Positions 31,180 to 40,929 of a DNA stretch of 42,996 nucleotides are shown piece by piece. Made by a program: the position numbers and the translations under genes. Positions within the stretch are counted from its first letter, which is position 1; every line of letters begins with the position of its first letter. A model generated the notes under the pieces. That model was not told the DNA's origin. It worked only from the letters and a program-made list of their open reading frames with translations, and did not search any database. This DNA is from Rhizobium sp. (GTDB lineage: Bacteria; Pseudomonadota; Alphaproteobacteria; Rhizobiales; Rhizobiaceae): the NCBI GenBank assembly GCA_020621905.1, contig JAHRYZ010000006.1, positions 1-42,996 on the forward strand. Reading direction: 5' to 3'.

Positions 31180-32037
31180 TCAGGCTTTGCGAAACTGGCC
31201 CGGCGTGATGCCGACGCGCGCCTTGAAATGGCGGGTGAAATGCGCCTGGTCGGCAAAGCCGCAGGCGAAGGCGACATCGGCCGGGCTTCGGCCGAGGCTG
31301 AGCAGCGCGCGCGCCCGGCGGATGCGGATGTCGGTCAGGAAGGCATGCGGGGTGATGTGGAATTCCTTGCGGAAGGCGCGGATCAGATGGGCGCGCGACA
31401 GGCCGGCGATGCCCGCCAGCTCCTCCAGGCCGATATCCGTCGCGAAGTGTTCGGTGAGATAGTCGCGGGCGCGCCAGACGGCGGTGCGCTCGCGCGTCTC
31501 GATCGGCGCGCGCTGCTCGCTTCCGTGACGCAGGAACAGCGCCGCGAGCACGCTGTACATGCTCTCCTCCGCTTCCAGGGCGCCGACATTCTCCTCGAGT
31601 GCCCGGTGGGCGCGGTGGAACGCCCGTGCCAGCTCGGCATCCTGCGGCAGTTCGCGCGCGAAGCTCGGCGTCGAGCGGCATGCCTTGCCGGTCACTTCCT
31701 CCAGCACGTCACGAAACAGCGCCTCGCTCGGATAGATCATCCGGTAGCGGTAGCCGTCCGGACCGGGCGCCCCGTCATGCACCACCTCCGGGTTGATCAG
31801 GTAGAGGCAGCCGGGACCCGTCTCTTCGCGGGCGCCGCGGATGCGGGCGATCTGGCTGCCGCTCTCGATCGCGCCGATCGAGAAGGTGTCGTGGGCATGC
31901 GGCGCATAGGCGTGGGTCTGGAAGGTGGCGCTCAGACATTCCATGCCGCCGAATCGCCCGTCGCGCCAAAAGCTGGTGCGTTCGGTCGGCGTCAGCGGCA
32001 TGTCGTTCGCCGCATCCCTCTGCGAAACATTGTGCAT
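31180..32037 (-). CDS. AraC family transcriptional regulator
   Basis: C-terminal LEELAGIAGLSRAHLIRAFRKEFHITPHAFLTDIRIRRARALLSLGRSPADVAFACGFADQAHFTRHFKARVGITPGQFRK. Confidence 0.93.
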   Translation of the reverse strand: MHNVSQRDAANDMPLTPTERTSFWRDGRFGGMECLSATFQTHAYAPHAHDTFSIGAIESGSQIARIRGAREETGPGCLYLINPEVVHDGAPGPDGYRYRMIYPSEALFRDVLEEVTGKACRSTPSFARELPQDAELARAFHRAHRALEENVGALEAEESMYSVLAALFLRHGSEQRAPIETRERTAVWRARDYLTEHFATDIGLEELAGIAGLSRAHLIRAFRKEFHITPHAFLTDIRIRRARALLSLGRSPADVAFACGFADQAHFTRHFKARVGITPGQFRKA

Positions 32038-32130
32038 TGCAAAATTATACCCGCTCCGAGCATTCCAGTCTTGAAGAAAAGTGCTAGGGTCCGGCCAGTT
32101 CTTTCACGACACGTGGTTCCCGATTTCAAA

Positions 32131-33294
32131 ATGTCTGCCGCCTTCGATCTTACCGACGCCTCCGATGAATTCCTCGCCGCCCCGCTGCGGCTGACCATCG
32201 ATCTTTCCGCCCTCGCAGACAACTGGCGGGACATGGCCCGGCGCTCCGGCACGGCGCGCACCGCGGCCGTGGTCAAGGCCGACGCCTATGGCCTCGGCAT
32301 CGAGGATGTCGGCCAGACGCTCTACCATGCCGGCGCGCGCGATTTCTTCGTCGCCGTCCCGGCCGAAGGCGCGACGCTGCGCGCCTATGCGCCCGAGGCG
32401 CGGATCTTCGTTCTCTCCGGCATCTGGCCCGGCATGGAAGCCGTCTTCTTCGAGCATGATCTTGTGCCGGTCATCGCCTCGCAGGAACAGCTCGCCTTCT
32501 GGATGTCGGTCGTCGCCGAGCATGGCGACCACCCCTGCGCCCTGCATGTCGATACCGGCTTCAACCGGCTCGGCCTGCCGCTCGAAGATGCGCTGGCGCT
32601 CGCCGACGACGTGTCGCGTCCGGCCAGCCTGTCGCCGGTGCTGGTGCTCAGCCACCTTGCCTGCGGCGATGATCCGGCCTCGCCGATGAACCACCGGCAA
32701 CGGGAATCATTTCGCAGGGTTAGCGCCGCCTTCGAAGGCATCGATTCAAGCCTTTCAGCTTCCGCTGGAACTTTCCTCGGATCCGAATACCACTTCGACC
32801 TGACCCGGCCCGGCATCGCGCTCTACGGCGGCGAGGCGGTCAACGGCGTGCAGAACCCGATGCGGCCGGTGGCGACCGCCGAGGCCCGCATCCTGCAGAT
32901 CCGCGAAGCCAAGGCCGGGGAGACCGTCAGCTACGGCGGCACCGCCACGCTCAACCGAGACAGCCGGCTGGCCATCGTTTCGGCCGGTTATGCCGACGGC
33001 TATCTGCGCGCCCTCTCGGGCAGCGGCGTGCCGTTGCGCGAGACCGGCATTCCAGGCGCCTTCGGCTTCATTGCCGGACACAAGGTGCCGGTCGTCGGCC
33101 GCGTCACCATGGATCTGACGATTTTCGACGTGACGGACGTGCCGGCCGGCGCAATTTCAGCCGGCGACTATATCGAACTGTTCGGCGCCAACATGCCGCT
33201 CGACTATGCGGCGCGTGCCGCCGGCACGATCGGCTACGAATTGCTGACCGGTCTCGGCCTGCGCTACGAGCGGCGCTATATCGACGCCCTTTGA
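32131..33294 (+). CDS. alr: Alanine racemase
   Basis: AAVVKADAYGLG PLP-lysine motif, HVDTGFNRLGLP, GRVTMDLTIFDVTD. Confidence 0.93.
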   Translation: MSAAFDLTDASDEFLAAPLRLTIDLSALADNWRDMARRSGTARTAAVVKADAYGLGIEDVGQTLYHAGARDFFVAVPAEGATLRAYAPEARIFVLSGIWPGMEAVFFEHDLVPVIASQEQLAFWMSVVAEHGDHPCALHVDTGFNRLGLPLEDALALADDVSRPASLSPVLVLSHLACGDDPASPMNHRQRESFRRVSAAFEGIDSSLSASAGTFLGSEYHFDLTRPGIALYGGEAVNGVQNPMRPVATAEARILQIREAKAGETVSYGGTATLNRDSRLAIVSAGYADGYLRALSGSGVPLRETGIPGAFGFIAGHKVPVVGRVTMDLTIFDVTDVPAGAISAGDYIELFGANMPLDYAARAAGTIGYELLTGLGLRYERRYIDAL

Positions 33295-33395
33295 GGACAC
33301 GGTGACCGGTTTGCGCATTCCGCGATTTCTCCTAACTGAGAGATCGATAGTCACTTTTTGTTCCGCCTCAGGCGCGGACACGGGAATTCTCCAGC

Positions 33396-34799
33396 ATGGC
33401 GAAAGCGAAGACCCAATTCATCTGCCAGAACTGCGGCACGGTGCACAACCGCTGGGCCGGCAAGTGCGACGGCTGCGGCGAGTGGAACACCATCGTCGAG
33501 GAAGACCCGATGGGCGGAATCGGCTCCGGTCCCGGCAAGACGCCGAAGAAGGGCCGTCCGGTCACCCTCACCTCGCTGTCCGGCGAGATCGAGGAAGCGC
33601 CACGCATCCCGACCGGCATGGGCGAACTCGACCGGGCGACCGGCGGAGGCTTCGTGCGCGGCTCGGCCGTGCTGATCGGCGGCGACCCGGGCATCGGCAA
33701 GTCGACGCTTCTGATGCAGGCGGCCGCCGCCCTTTCGCGCAAGGGCCACCGCGTCATCTACGTCTCGGGCGAAGAGGCCGTGGCGCAGGTGAGGCTGCGC
33801 GCCCAGCGTCTGCACGCCGCCGACACCGAAGTGCTGCTCGCGGCCGAGACCAATGTCGAGGACATCCTCGCCACCATTTCCGAAGGCAAGCGGCCGGATC
33901 TCGTCATCATCGATTCGATCCAGACGCTCTGGAGCGACACGGCCGAATCCGCGCCCGGCACCGTCACCCAAGTCAGGACCGGCGTGCAGGCGATGATCCG
34001 CTTTGCCAAGCAGACCGGCGCCACCATGGTGCTCGTCGGACATGTCACGAAGGACGGTCAGATCGCCGGCCCGCGCGTGGTCGAACACATGGTCGACGCC
34101 GTGCTCTATTTCGAGGGCGACCGTGGGCATCACTACCGGATCCTGCGCACTGTGAAGAACCGTTTCGGACCGACCGACGAGATCGGCGTGTTCGAAATGT
34201 CGGACAAGGGCCTGCGGGAGGTCGCCAACCCTTCGGAACTCTTCCTCGGCGAACGCAATGCCAAGTCGCCCGGGGCCGCGGTCTTTGCCGGGATGGAGGG
34301 CACGCGTCCGGTCCTGGTCGAAGTGCAGGCGCTGGTCGCGCCGACGACGCTCGGCACGCCGCGCCGCGCCGTGGTCGGCTGGGACAGTTCGCGGCTCGCC
34401 ATGATCCTCGCCGTACTCGAGGCGCATTGCGGAGTTCGACTCGGACAGCACGACGTGTACTTGAATGTTGCCGGCGGATACCGCATCTCTGAGCCGGCGG
34501 CGGACATGGCGATCGCCTCTGCCCTTGTTTCGTCACTGGCCGGACTTGCCCTTCCCGCCGATTGCGTCTATTTCGGCGAAGTCAGCCTGTCCGGCGCCGT
34601 CCGTCCGGTTGCGCATACGGCCCAGCGGCTGAAGGAAGCGGAAAAGCTCGGCTTCTCCTCCGCTGTACTGCCCGCAGCCTCGTCGGAGCTTCCCAAGGGA
34701 GCGGCGGGGAAGTGGAACGAAGTCGAGAGCCTGCCCGATCTCGTGGCGCGGATTGCCGGTTCCCGGCTGAAGGCGCGTTCGGAAGAGGCCGGCGACTGA
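33396..34799 (+). CDS. radA: DNA repair protein RadA/Sms
   Basis: CX2C...CX2C zinc finger, IGGDPGIGKSTLLMQ Walker A, KNRFGPTDEIGVFEM (KNRFG motif). Confidence 0.97.
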   Translation: MAKAKTQFICQNCGTVHNRWAGKCDGCGEWNTIVEEDPMGGIGSGPGKTPKKGRPVTLTSLSGEIEEAPRIPTGMGELDRATGGGFVRGSAVLIGGDPGIGKSTLLMQAAAALSRKGHRVIYVSGEEAVAQVRLRAQRLHAADTEVLLAAETNVEDILATISEGKRPDLVIIDSIQTLWSDTAESAPGTVTQVRTGVQAMIRFAKQTGATMVLVGHVTKDGQIAGPRVVEHMVDAVLYFEGDRGHHYRILRTVKNRFGPTDEIGVFEMSDKGLREVANPSELFLGERNAKSPGAAVFAGMEGTRPVLVEVQALVAPTTLGTPRRAVVGWDSSRLAMILAVLEAHCGVRLGQHDVYLNVAGGYRISEPAADMAIASALVSSLAGLALPADCVYFGEVSLSGAVRPVAHTAQRLKEAEKLGFSSAVLPAASSELPKGAAGKWNEVESLPDLVARIAGSRLKARSEEAGD

Positions 34800-34886
34800 T
34801 CCAATCCGGCCTGGCCGGCTTACGGCGGCAGCGGTCGCGATGGCAAACAAGCAGGCGTTGGCCGGCAAGTCTTGGAGTTGGTTTTT

Positions 34887-35498
34887 ATGCCCATTACGAT
34901 TTTTGACGGTATTGTCATCGGCGTCGTGCTGTTTTCGGCCGTGCTCGCCATGGTGCGCGGTTTCTCGCGCGAAGTTCTTTCGATCGCCAGCTGGGCCGGC
35001 GCGGTTGCCGCCGCCTACTACCTCTATCCGCTGCTGCTTCCCTATGTGAAGAACTACACCAGCGACGACCGCATCGCTCTGGCCGGCTCGGCCGGCATCA
35101 TCTTCCTGGTCGCGCTGATCGTCATCTCGTTCATCACCAGCCGCATCGCCGACTTCATCATCGACAGCCGCATCGGCGCGCTCGACCGCACGCTGGGCTT
35201 CCTGTTCGGCGCGGCGCGCGGCATCCTGCTGCTGGTCGTCGCCGTCGCCTTCTGGAACTGGCTGATCGACGTCAAGCATCGCCCGGACTGGGTCAACAAT
35301 GCCAAGTCCAAGCCGTTCCTCGATACGCTGGTGCTGAAGCTCGAAGCCGTCCTGCCGGCCGACATCGAGCCGCAGATCCGCGCCCGCATCCTCGGCAAGG
35401 AAGAGCCCGCGGCGGACGCCCCCGCCGCAGAGGCGCCGGCCGACCAGGCACCCGCGGAACAGGCACCGGCCGAAGACGCGCCGGCCGCCAACAACTGA
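34887..35498 (+). CDS. cvpA: CvpA family protein
   Basis: MPITIFDGIVIGVVLFSAVLAMVRGFSREVLSIASWAGAVAAAYYLYP; located between radA and purF. Confidence 0.9.
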   Translation: MPITIFDGIVIGVVLFSAVLAMVRGFSREVLSIASWAGAVAAAYYLYPLLLPYVKNYTSDDRIALAGSAGIIFLVALIVISFITSRIADFIIDSRIGALDRTLGFLFGAARGILLLVVAVAFWNWLIDVKHRPDWVNNAKSKPFLDTLVLKLEAVLPADIEPQIRARILGKEEPAADAPAAEAPADQAPAEQAPAEDAPAANN

Positions 35499-35501
35499 CC
35501 G

Positions 35502-35525
35502 GGCTGCGGCCTTCGGCCGCGCCCC
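35502..35525 (+). terminator. GC-rich hairpin downstream of cvpA
   Basis: GGGC-t-GCGGCC-ttc-GGCCGC-GCCC; no strong T-run. Confidence 0.35.
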
Positions 35526-35625
35526 TGTAATCCACAAGCGGACGCCGCCGGATCAGGACAGACCGGCGGCTTCCGTGTTAAAGCCGTCCCGGCACATCTG
35601 TCCGATCGAGCAAAGGCCTGCTTCC

Positions 35626-37114
35626 ATGTCTCAGTCAGCTTTTTCCGGTTCCGAATGGAGTCTCGAAGACGACACGCTCCATGAAGAATGCGGGGTGTTC
35701 GGCATTCTGGGCCACACCGACGCGGCAACCCTGACCGCGCTCGGCCTGCATGCCCTGCAGCATCGCGGCCAGGAAGCGGCGGGTATCGTCTCCTTCGACG
35801 GGCGACAGTTCCACACCGAAAAGCACATGGGCCTGGTCGGCGACCACTACACCAATCCGGCGACGCTGGCGAAGCTGCCGGGTTCGGCAGCGATCGGCCA
35901 CACCCGCTATTCGACCACCGGCGAAGTGGCGTTGCGCAACGTGCAGCCGCTGTTCGCCGAACTGGAAGAGGGCGGCATTGCCATCGCCCACAACGGCAAC
36001 TTCACCAACGGCCTCACGCTCCGCCGCCAGATCATCGCCACCGGCGCCATCTGTCAGTCGACCTCGGACACCGAAGTCGTGCTGCACCTCATCGCCCGCT
36101 CGCGCCATTCATCGACGGCCGACCGCTTCATCGACGCCATCCGCCAGATGGAAGGCGGATATTCGATGCTGGCGATGACCCGCACCAAGCTCATTGCCGC
36201 CCGCGATCCGATCGGCATCCGCCCGCTCGTCATGGGCGATCTCGACGGCAAGCCGATCTTCTGCTCGGAAACCTGCGCGCTCGACATCATCGGTGCCAAG
36301 TTCGTCCGCGACGTGGAGAACGGCGAAGTCATCATCTGCGAGATCCAGCCGGACGGTTCGATCACCATCGACGCCCGCAAGCCGGCCAAGCCGCAGCCGG
36401 AGCGCCTCTGCCTGTTCGAATATGTCTATTTCGCCCGTCCCGACAGCGTGGTCGGCGGCCGCAACGTCTACCAGACGCGCAAGGCCATGGGTCTCAACCT
36501 GGCCAACGAAGCCCCGTGCGACGGCGACGTGGTGGTGCCGGTGCCCGACGGTGGCACGCCGGCAGCACTCGGCTATGCCCAGGCGAGCGGCATTCCCTTC
36601 GAATACGGCATCATCCGCAACCATTATGTCGGCCGCACCTTCATCGAGCCGACGCAGCAGATCCGCGCCTTCGGCGTCAAGCTCAAGCATTCCGCCAACC
36701 GGGCGATGATCGAGGGCAAGCGCGTCGTGCTGGTCGACGATTCGATCGTGCGCGGCACCACCTCGCTGAAGATCGTGCAGATGATCCGCGATGCCGGCGC
36801 CAAGGAAGTGCATATCCGCGTCGCGTCACCGATGATCTTCCATCCCGACTTCTACGGCATCGAGCCGCCGGACGCCGACAAGCTGCTGGCCAACCAGTAT
36901 GCCGGGCCGGAAGCGATGGCGGTATATCGGTGCCGATTCGCTCGCCTTCCTGTCGATCGACGGGCTCTACCGCGCCGTCGGCGGCAAGCCGCGCGACGAC
37001 GCTGCTCCGCAGTTCACCGATCATTATTTCACCGGCGACTACCCCACCCGCCTGCTCGACAAGGAAGGCGAGAAGATGGGCCGCAAGGTTTCCATGCTGG
37101 CCACCAACGGCTGA
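35626..37114 (+). CDS. purF: Amidophosphoribosyltransferase; frameshift near 36905-36930
   Basis: [30 protein letters not shown] motif; C-terminus ([26 protein letters not shown]...SMLATNG) is in another frame. Confidence 0.93.
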
Positions 37115-37132
37115 GCTCCAAGGACAGACATC

Positions 37133-37873
37133 ATGACAGTTGACTTGAAGGGCCGTATCGCGCTCGTCACCGGCGCCGCGCGCGGCATCGGCGATTACAC
37201 CGCCCTCGAGCTCGCCAAGGCGGGTGCCCATGTGATCGCCTGCGCCCGCACGGTCGGCGGCCTGGAAGAACTGGACGATGCGATCAAGGCCGTAGGCGGC
37301 AGCGCCACCCTCGTTCCCTTCGACCTTGCAGACATGAACGCGATCGACGCGCTGGGCGGCTCGATCAACGAGCGCTGGGGCAAGCTCGACATTCTCGTCG
37401 CCAATGCCGGCATGCTCGGCGTCATCTCGCCGATCGGCCATATCGAGGCCAAGGTGTTCGAGAAGGTGATGACCATCAACGTCACCGCCACCTGGCGCCT
37501 GATCCGCTCGGTCGAGCCGCTGCTGGTCAAGTCCGACCAGGGCCGTGCCCTGATCCTGTCCTCTGCCGCCGCCCACAAGTGCCGACCGTTCTGGGGCGTC
37601 TACTCCGCCTCGAAGGCCGCCGTCGAGGCACTGGCCCGCACCTGGGCCGGCGAAACCCAGCGCCTGCCGCTGCGCATCGTGTCGATCGACCCCGGCCCCA
37701 CCCGCACTGCCATGCGCGCGCAAGCCGTGCCGGGCGAGGATCCGAGCACCGTTCCGCATCCCTCCGAAGTCGCCGCCCGGCTCCTACCGCTCTGCGGTCC
37801 CGACCTCACGGAAACCGGCAAGCTGTTCGTCGTGCGCGAGAACAAGCTGGTCGACTACCGGATGCCGGAGTGA
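37133..37873 (+). CDS. SDR family NAD(P)-dependent oxidoreductase
   Basis: [41 protein letters not shown]. Confidence 0.92.
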   Translation: MTVDLKGRIALVTGAARGIGDYTALELAKAGAHVIACARTVGGLEELDDAIKAVGGSATLVPFDLADMNAIDALGGSINERWGKLDILVANAGMLGVISPIGHIEAKVFEKVMTINVTATWRLIRSVEPLLVKSDQGRALILSSAAAHKCRPFWGVYSASKAAVEALARTWAGETQRLPLRIVSIDPGPTRTAMRAQAVPGEDPSTVPHPSEVAARLLPLCGPDLTETGKLFVVRENKLVDYRMPE

Positions 37874-37882
37874 TTGGCAGGA

Positions 37883-38631
37883 TCAGTCCTCTGGACCCCT
37901 TCCGAAAAGTCTAGAGAATCCCGTCTCCGACGGGCACAGGGCATTCAGGTCCACCGGCCCTCGAATGCCGTCGAGCGTGCCGTTGTCGGCGAACTGCCAG
38001 ATCGACCAGCGGCCGCAGTCCTGTTGCTTCGGCTCGCGGGCAATGCTGCGGAGCCAGAGATAGTGTTTGGGGAAACGGTTCTCGTTTCCCTTCAGGTAGC
38101 GGTCGTAGACGTCCTGCGTAACGTAGAAGACCGGCTTGTCCGGATACGTTCCCCCGAGGGTGTCCATGAAGGCGTTGAGCTCGTCCGCCAGTTCGTCGAC
38201 CGTCGGCACCTTGCCGCAATTGCCGTGGAATTCGATGTCGACAGCGATCGGGAGCGCGGCCGGATCGGGCGGACGGTGGCCAGCACGTTTTGCGCACGGT
38301 CCCTGCCCGGACGGCAGAAGGTGAAGAAGTGATAGGCACCGCGCACGATGCCCGCCTCCCCCGCACGCCGCCAGTTTTCGGCGAATTTCCGGTCCCTGAA
38401 ATCGCCCCCCTCGGTCGCCTTCACGATGGCGAAGCGCACATTCGGCTTTGCAGCCAGCCTCGGCCAATCGATGTCGCCCTGGTGATGGCTGACGTCGATG
38501 CCCTGGATCGGGTAGTCTTCGAGTGACGGAGGATGAAAGGTCGTCATGGCGGTTTCATACGTCAAGAAGGCCGCCCATGCAGCACCCAGAATCATCGCAC
38601 CGATGACGATCGCCTTGACCGAATTGCGCAC
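37883..38631 (-). CDS. Glycoside hydrolase family 25 (lysozyme-like); frameshift near 38270-38290
   Basis: IQGIDVSHHQGDIDWPRLA...VRFAIVKATEGGDFRD then, frame-shifted, AALPIAVDIEFHGNCG...YDRYLKGNENRFPKHYLWLRSI...WSIWQFADNGTLDGIRGPVDLNA. Confidence 0.85.
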
Positions 38632-38721
38632 CGCGGCACCCCTCTCTCCAAGGCGTCCTTCAGACCAGACGGACTCCGCGCCGCACCGATACCTCCGGCG
38701 CCGGATGAATGCATGCCGTTC

Positions 38722-39978
38722 TCAACCGGGACGGTTGGCTCTCGATGCGCGCGCATAGGCCCGCGCCTGGTTTGCTGCGGCCGGAGGCATATGGTCGCCG
38801 GCGAGAAGTCCGCGCAGGGACTGGCCCGGCTGGTGGATGCGCACGGCGTTGCGCCCTTCGGCCTTGGCCAGGTAGAGGGCGACATCAGCCGCCGCCAGCA
38901 GCGGATCGAGGCTCGGTGCCACCTCGTCGGTCGCGGCCACGCCGACGCTGACCGTCACCGAGACGAACCGCCCGTCGATCGTCGCGTGCAGGAATTCGAC
39001 GGCCCGGCGCATGGCCTCGGCAATGTCAGCCGCAGCGGCGGTGCCGGCGTTCGGGACCAGGCAGGCGAACTCCTCGCCGCCGATGCGGGCCAGAAGCCAG
39101 TCGGCCTGCATCCGCCCTTCCAGCGTGGCAGCGAATTCCATCAGCACCTTGTCGCCGGCGGCATGGCCGTGCGTGTCGTTGATCCGCTTGAAATGATCGA
39201 TGTCGAAGAGCAGCAGCGCCGAAGGATTGCTCTCCCGCTTCAGCAGTGCCTCGGCATGCTCGACGAAGGAGCGGCGATTGCGCAGGTTGGTCAGCGGATC
39301 GCGTTCCGCGACGAGGCGGCTCGCGCGTTCGTCGCGTTCCAGAGCGAGAATCAGCAGCGTGATGATCGACAACATGACCAGCAAGGTCTGCAGCAGGGAT
39401 GCCATCACGAACCAGTCGGCATATTGGCCGGGCGCCTTATAGGCCGGGTCGAGCAGCAACGAACCGACAAGCACCGAGTACCAGACGGCGCCGCGGGCGC
39501 AGTGCACCCCGGCGGCCAGCTTGCGCGACGGCAGAGGCTCGCGCCGCATGCCGAGCCAGATCTCGCGCCCGCCGAGCACCGAATAAGTACCCATGATCAG
39601 GGCAATGGCGGCCGTGCGGAACATGATCGAGGCGTGGAAGATCGGCGTCAGATAGAGCACGAACCAGATCAGCGTTCCGGCCGTCGCCCGAAAGTAGCTG
39701 GGGCGCTTGCCTTCAAACACGGCGATTGCCTGCCAGAACAGGCCCAGCGACAGTGCGCCGGCTCCCGGGGCGAGCCCGGCGGACATCCAGAACGGCACAA
39801 TGGGACGCATGGCATGCACGACCGTCCCGAAAAAACCGATGGCGGCGGCGAAGGTCAGGATGCCAAGCAGCACGCTGGTCCTGCGCTGACGCCACAGGTT
39901 TGCGATCAGCAATGCCGAGATCAACGTCGAACATGCATGGATTACCATGATGGTCGGAAGATGCAGGAAATGGTTCAT
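38722..39978 (-). CDS. Multi-TM GGDEF domain diguanylate cyclase
   Basis: About seven predicted TM segments followed by DPLTNLRNRRSF, FDIDHFKRINDTHGHAAGD, ARIGGEEF. Confidence 0.92.
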   Translation of the reverse strand: MNHFLHLPTIMVIHACSTLISALLIANLWRQRRTSVLLGILTFAAAIGFFGTVVHAMRPIVPFWMSAGLAPGAGALSLGLFWQAIAVFEGKRPSYFRATAGTLIWFVLYLTPIFHASIMFRTAAIALIMGTYSVLGGREIWLGMRREPLPSRKLAAGVHCARGAVWYSVLVGSLLLDPAYKAPGQYADWFVMASLLQTLLVMLSIITLLILALERDERASRLVAERDPLTNLRNRRSFVEHAEALLKRESNPSALLLFDIDHFKRINDTHGHAAGDKVLMEFAATLEGRMQADWLLARIGGEEFACLVPNAGTAAAADIAEAMRRAVEFLHATIDGRFVSVTVSVGVAATDEVAPSLDPLLAAADVALYLAKAEGRNAVRIHQPGQSLRGLLAGDHMPPAAANQARAYARASRANRPG

Positions 39979-40299
39979 GCTGCAAAAAGTGTCCGCTCAA
40001 AGAGACTTTGTGCGTCATCCTACAAGACGGCTCATTGAGAAACCCTTACGCCGAAGGTGCCACGCGATGGAACATGGGGGGCGCCTGGCCTGCCGCCGCC
40101 GTGCTGTCCGGGTGCTTCTCCGTCCCCCGACGGGAAACCACGGCACGGTGTCCTGCCTCCATGCCTTGATGCCAAAATTGGTCCGGCTGATTCCGATTTT
40201 CCGCCGGGTTTCCCCTCTTCGGCAACGGCCCATGCCTTTCCTTCGCCCGAACATGTGGCTAGCGTCGCGCGTCACTGTCGAACCGGGAAGAGATCTCGA

Positions 40300-40701
40300 A
40301 TGAAAGCCCTCACCTATGCCGCCGCCCTGTTGCTTGCCGTAAGCCCAGCGCTTGCCGACGATCTGCTGGCCCTGAGCACGACCGCGACCGCCATTACCGG
40401 CGACATCAGCATGGACGACTTCGAGATGGTCTTTGCCAATGGCGAGAAGATCGAGTTCGATGAGCTGGTCGGCGACCACTTCGTCGTCGACGGCGAAGAT
40501 GTTCCGGCCTCCGTCTACAGCGTGAAGGATCCGAGCGCCCCGGAGCTCCTCAACGGGAACACCCTCTGCGGAACGAGCGCTATCACCTACGTCGCGTCAT
40601 GGGGCTCGGACGACATCACCATCGTCGCCATGTTCGACACCCAGGACGTGCCGCAAAGCAACGGCGACATGTGCGCCTCGTTCTCCTACGTCTATCCCTG
40701 A
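40300..40701 (+). CDS. Small secreted/periplasmic protein of unknown function
   Basis: MKALTYAAALLLAVSPALADD signal peptide, acidic mature domain with two cysteines. Confidence 0.65.
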   Translation: MKALTYAAALLLAVSPALADDLLALSTTATAITGDISMDDFEMVFANGEKIEFDELVGDHFVVDGEDVPASVYSVKDPSAPELLNGNTLCGTSAITYVASWGSDDITIVAMFDTQDVPQSNGDMCASFSYVYP

Positions 40702-40929
40702 GGGTCGTGTCGAAGGGGCTGCCGCGGCGGCGATCCGGCCCGGCTCCGGCCTCTTGACCTCGGGCGCGGCGCGCGCCATAACACGCCCCATGAAAACGAC
40801 CATCTGCATTATTTGCGGGACTATTATTCGCTAGCGCAAACGCTGGCCCGGCCGTTTTCGTCTCCTGATCAAGTCCCAGATGACAAACGACCCGGTCCAG
40901 CCGGACGATTTGGCTATTGGGAGATTGGA

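Noticed and set aside
35626-37114. Programmed ribosomal frameshifting in purF, pepA or cysS
   Set aside because: Multiple irregular indels per gene, no common slippery heptamer, and no known recoding in these families. Sequence error is simpler.
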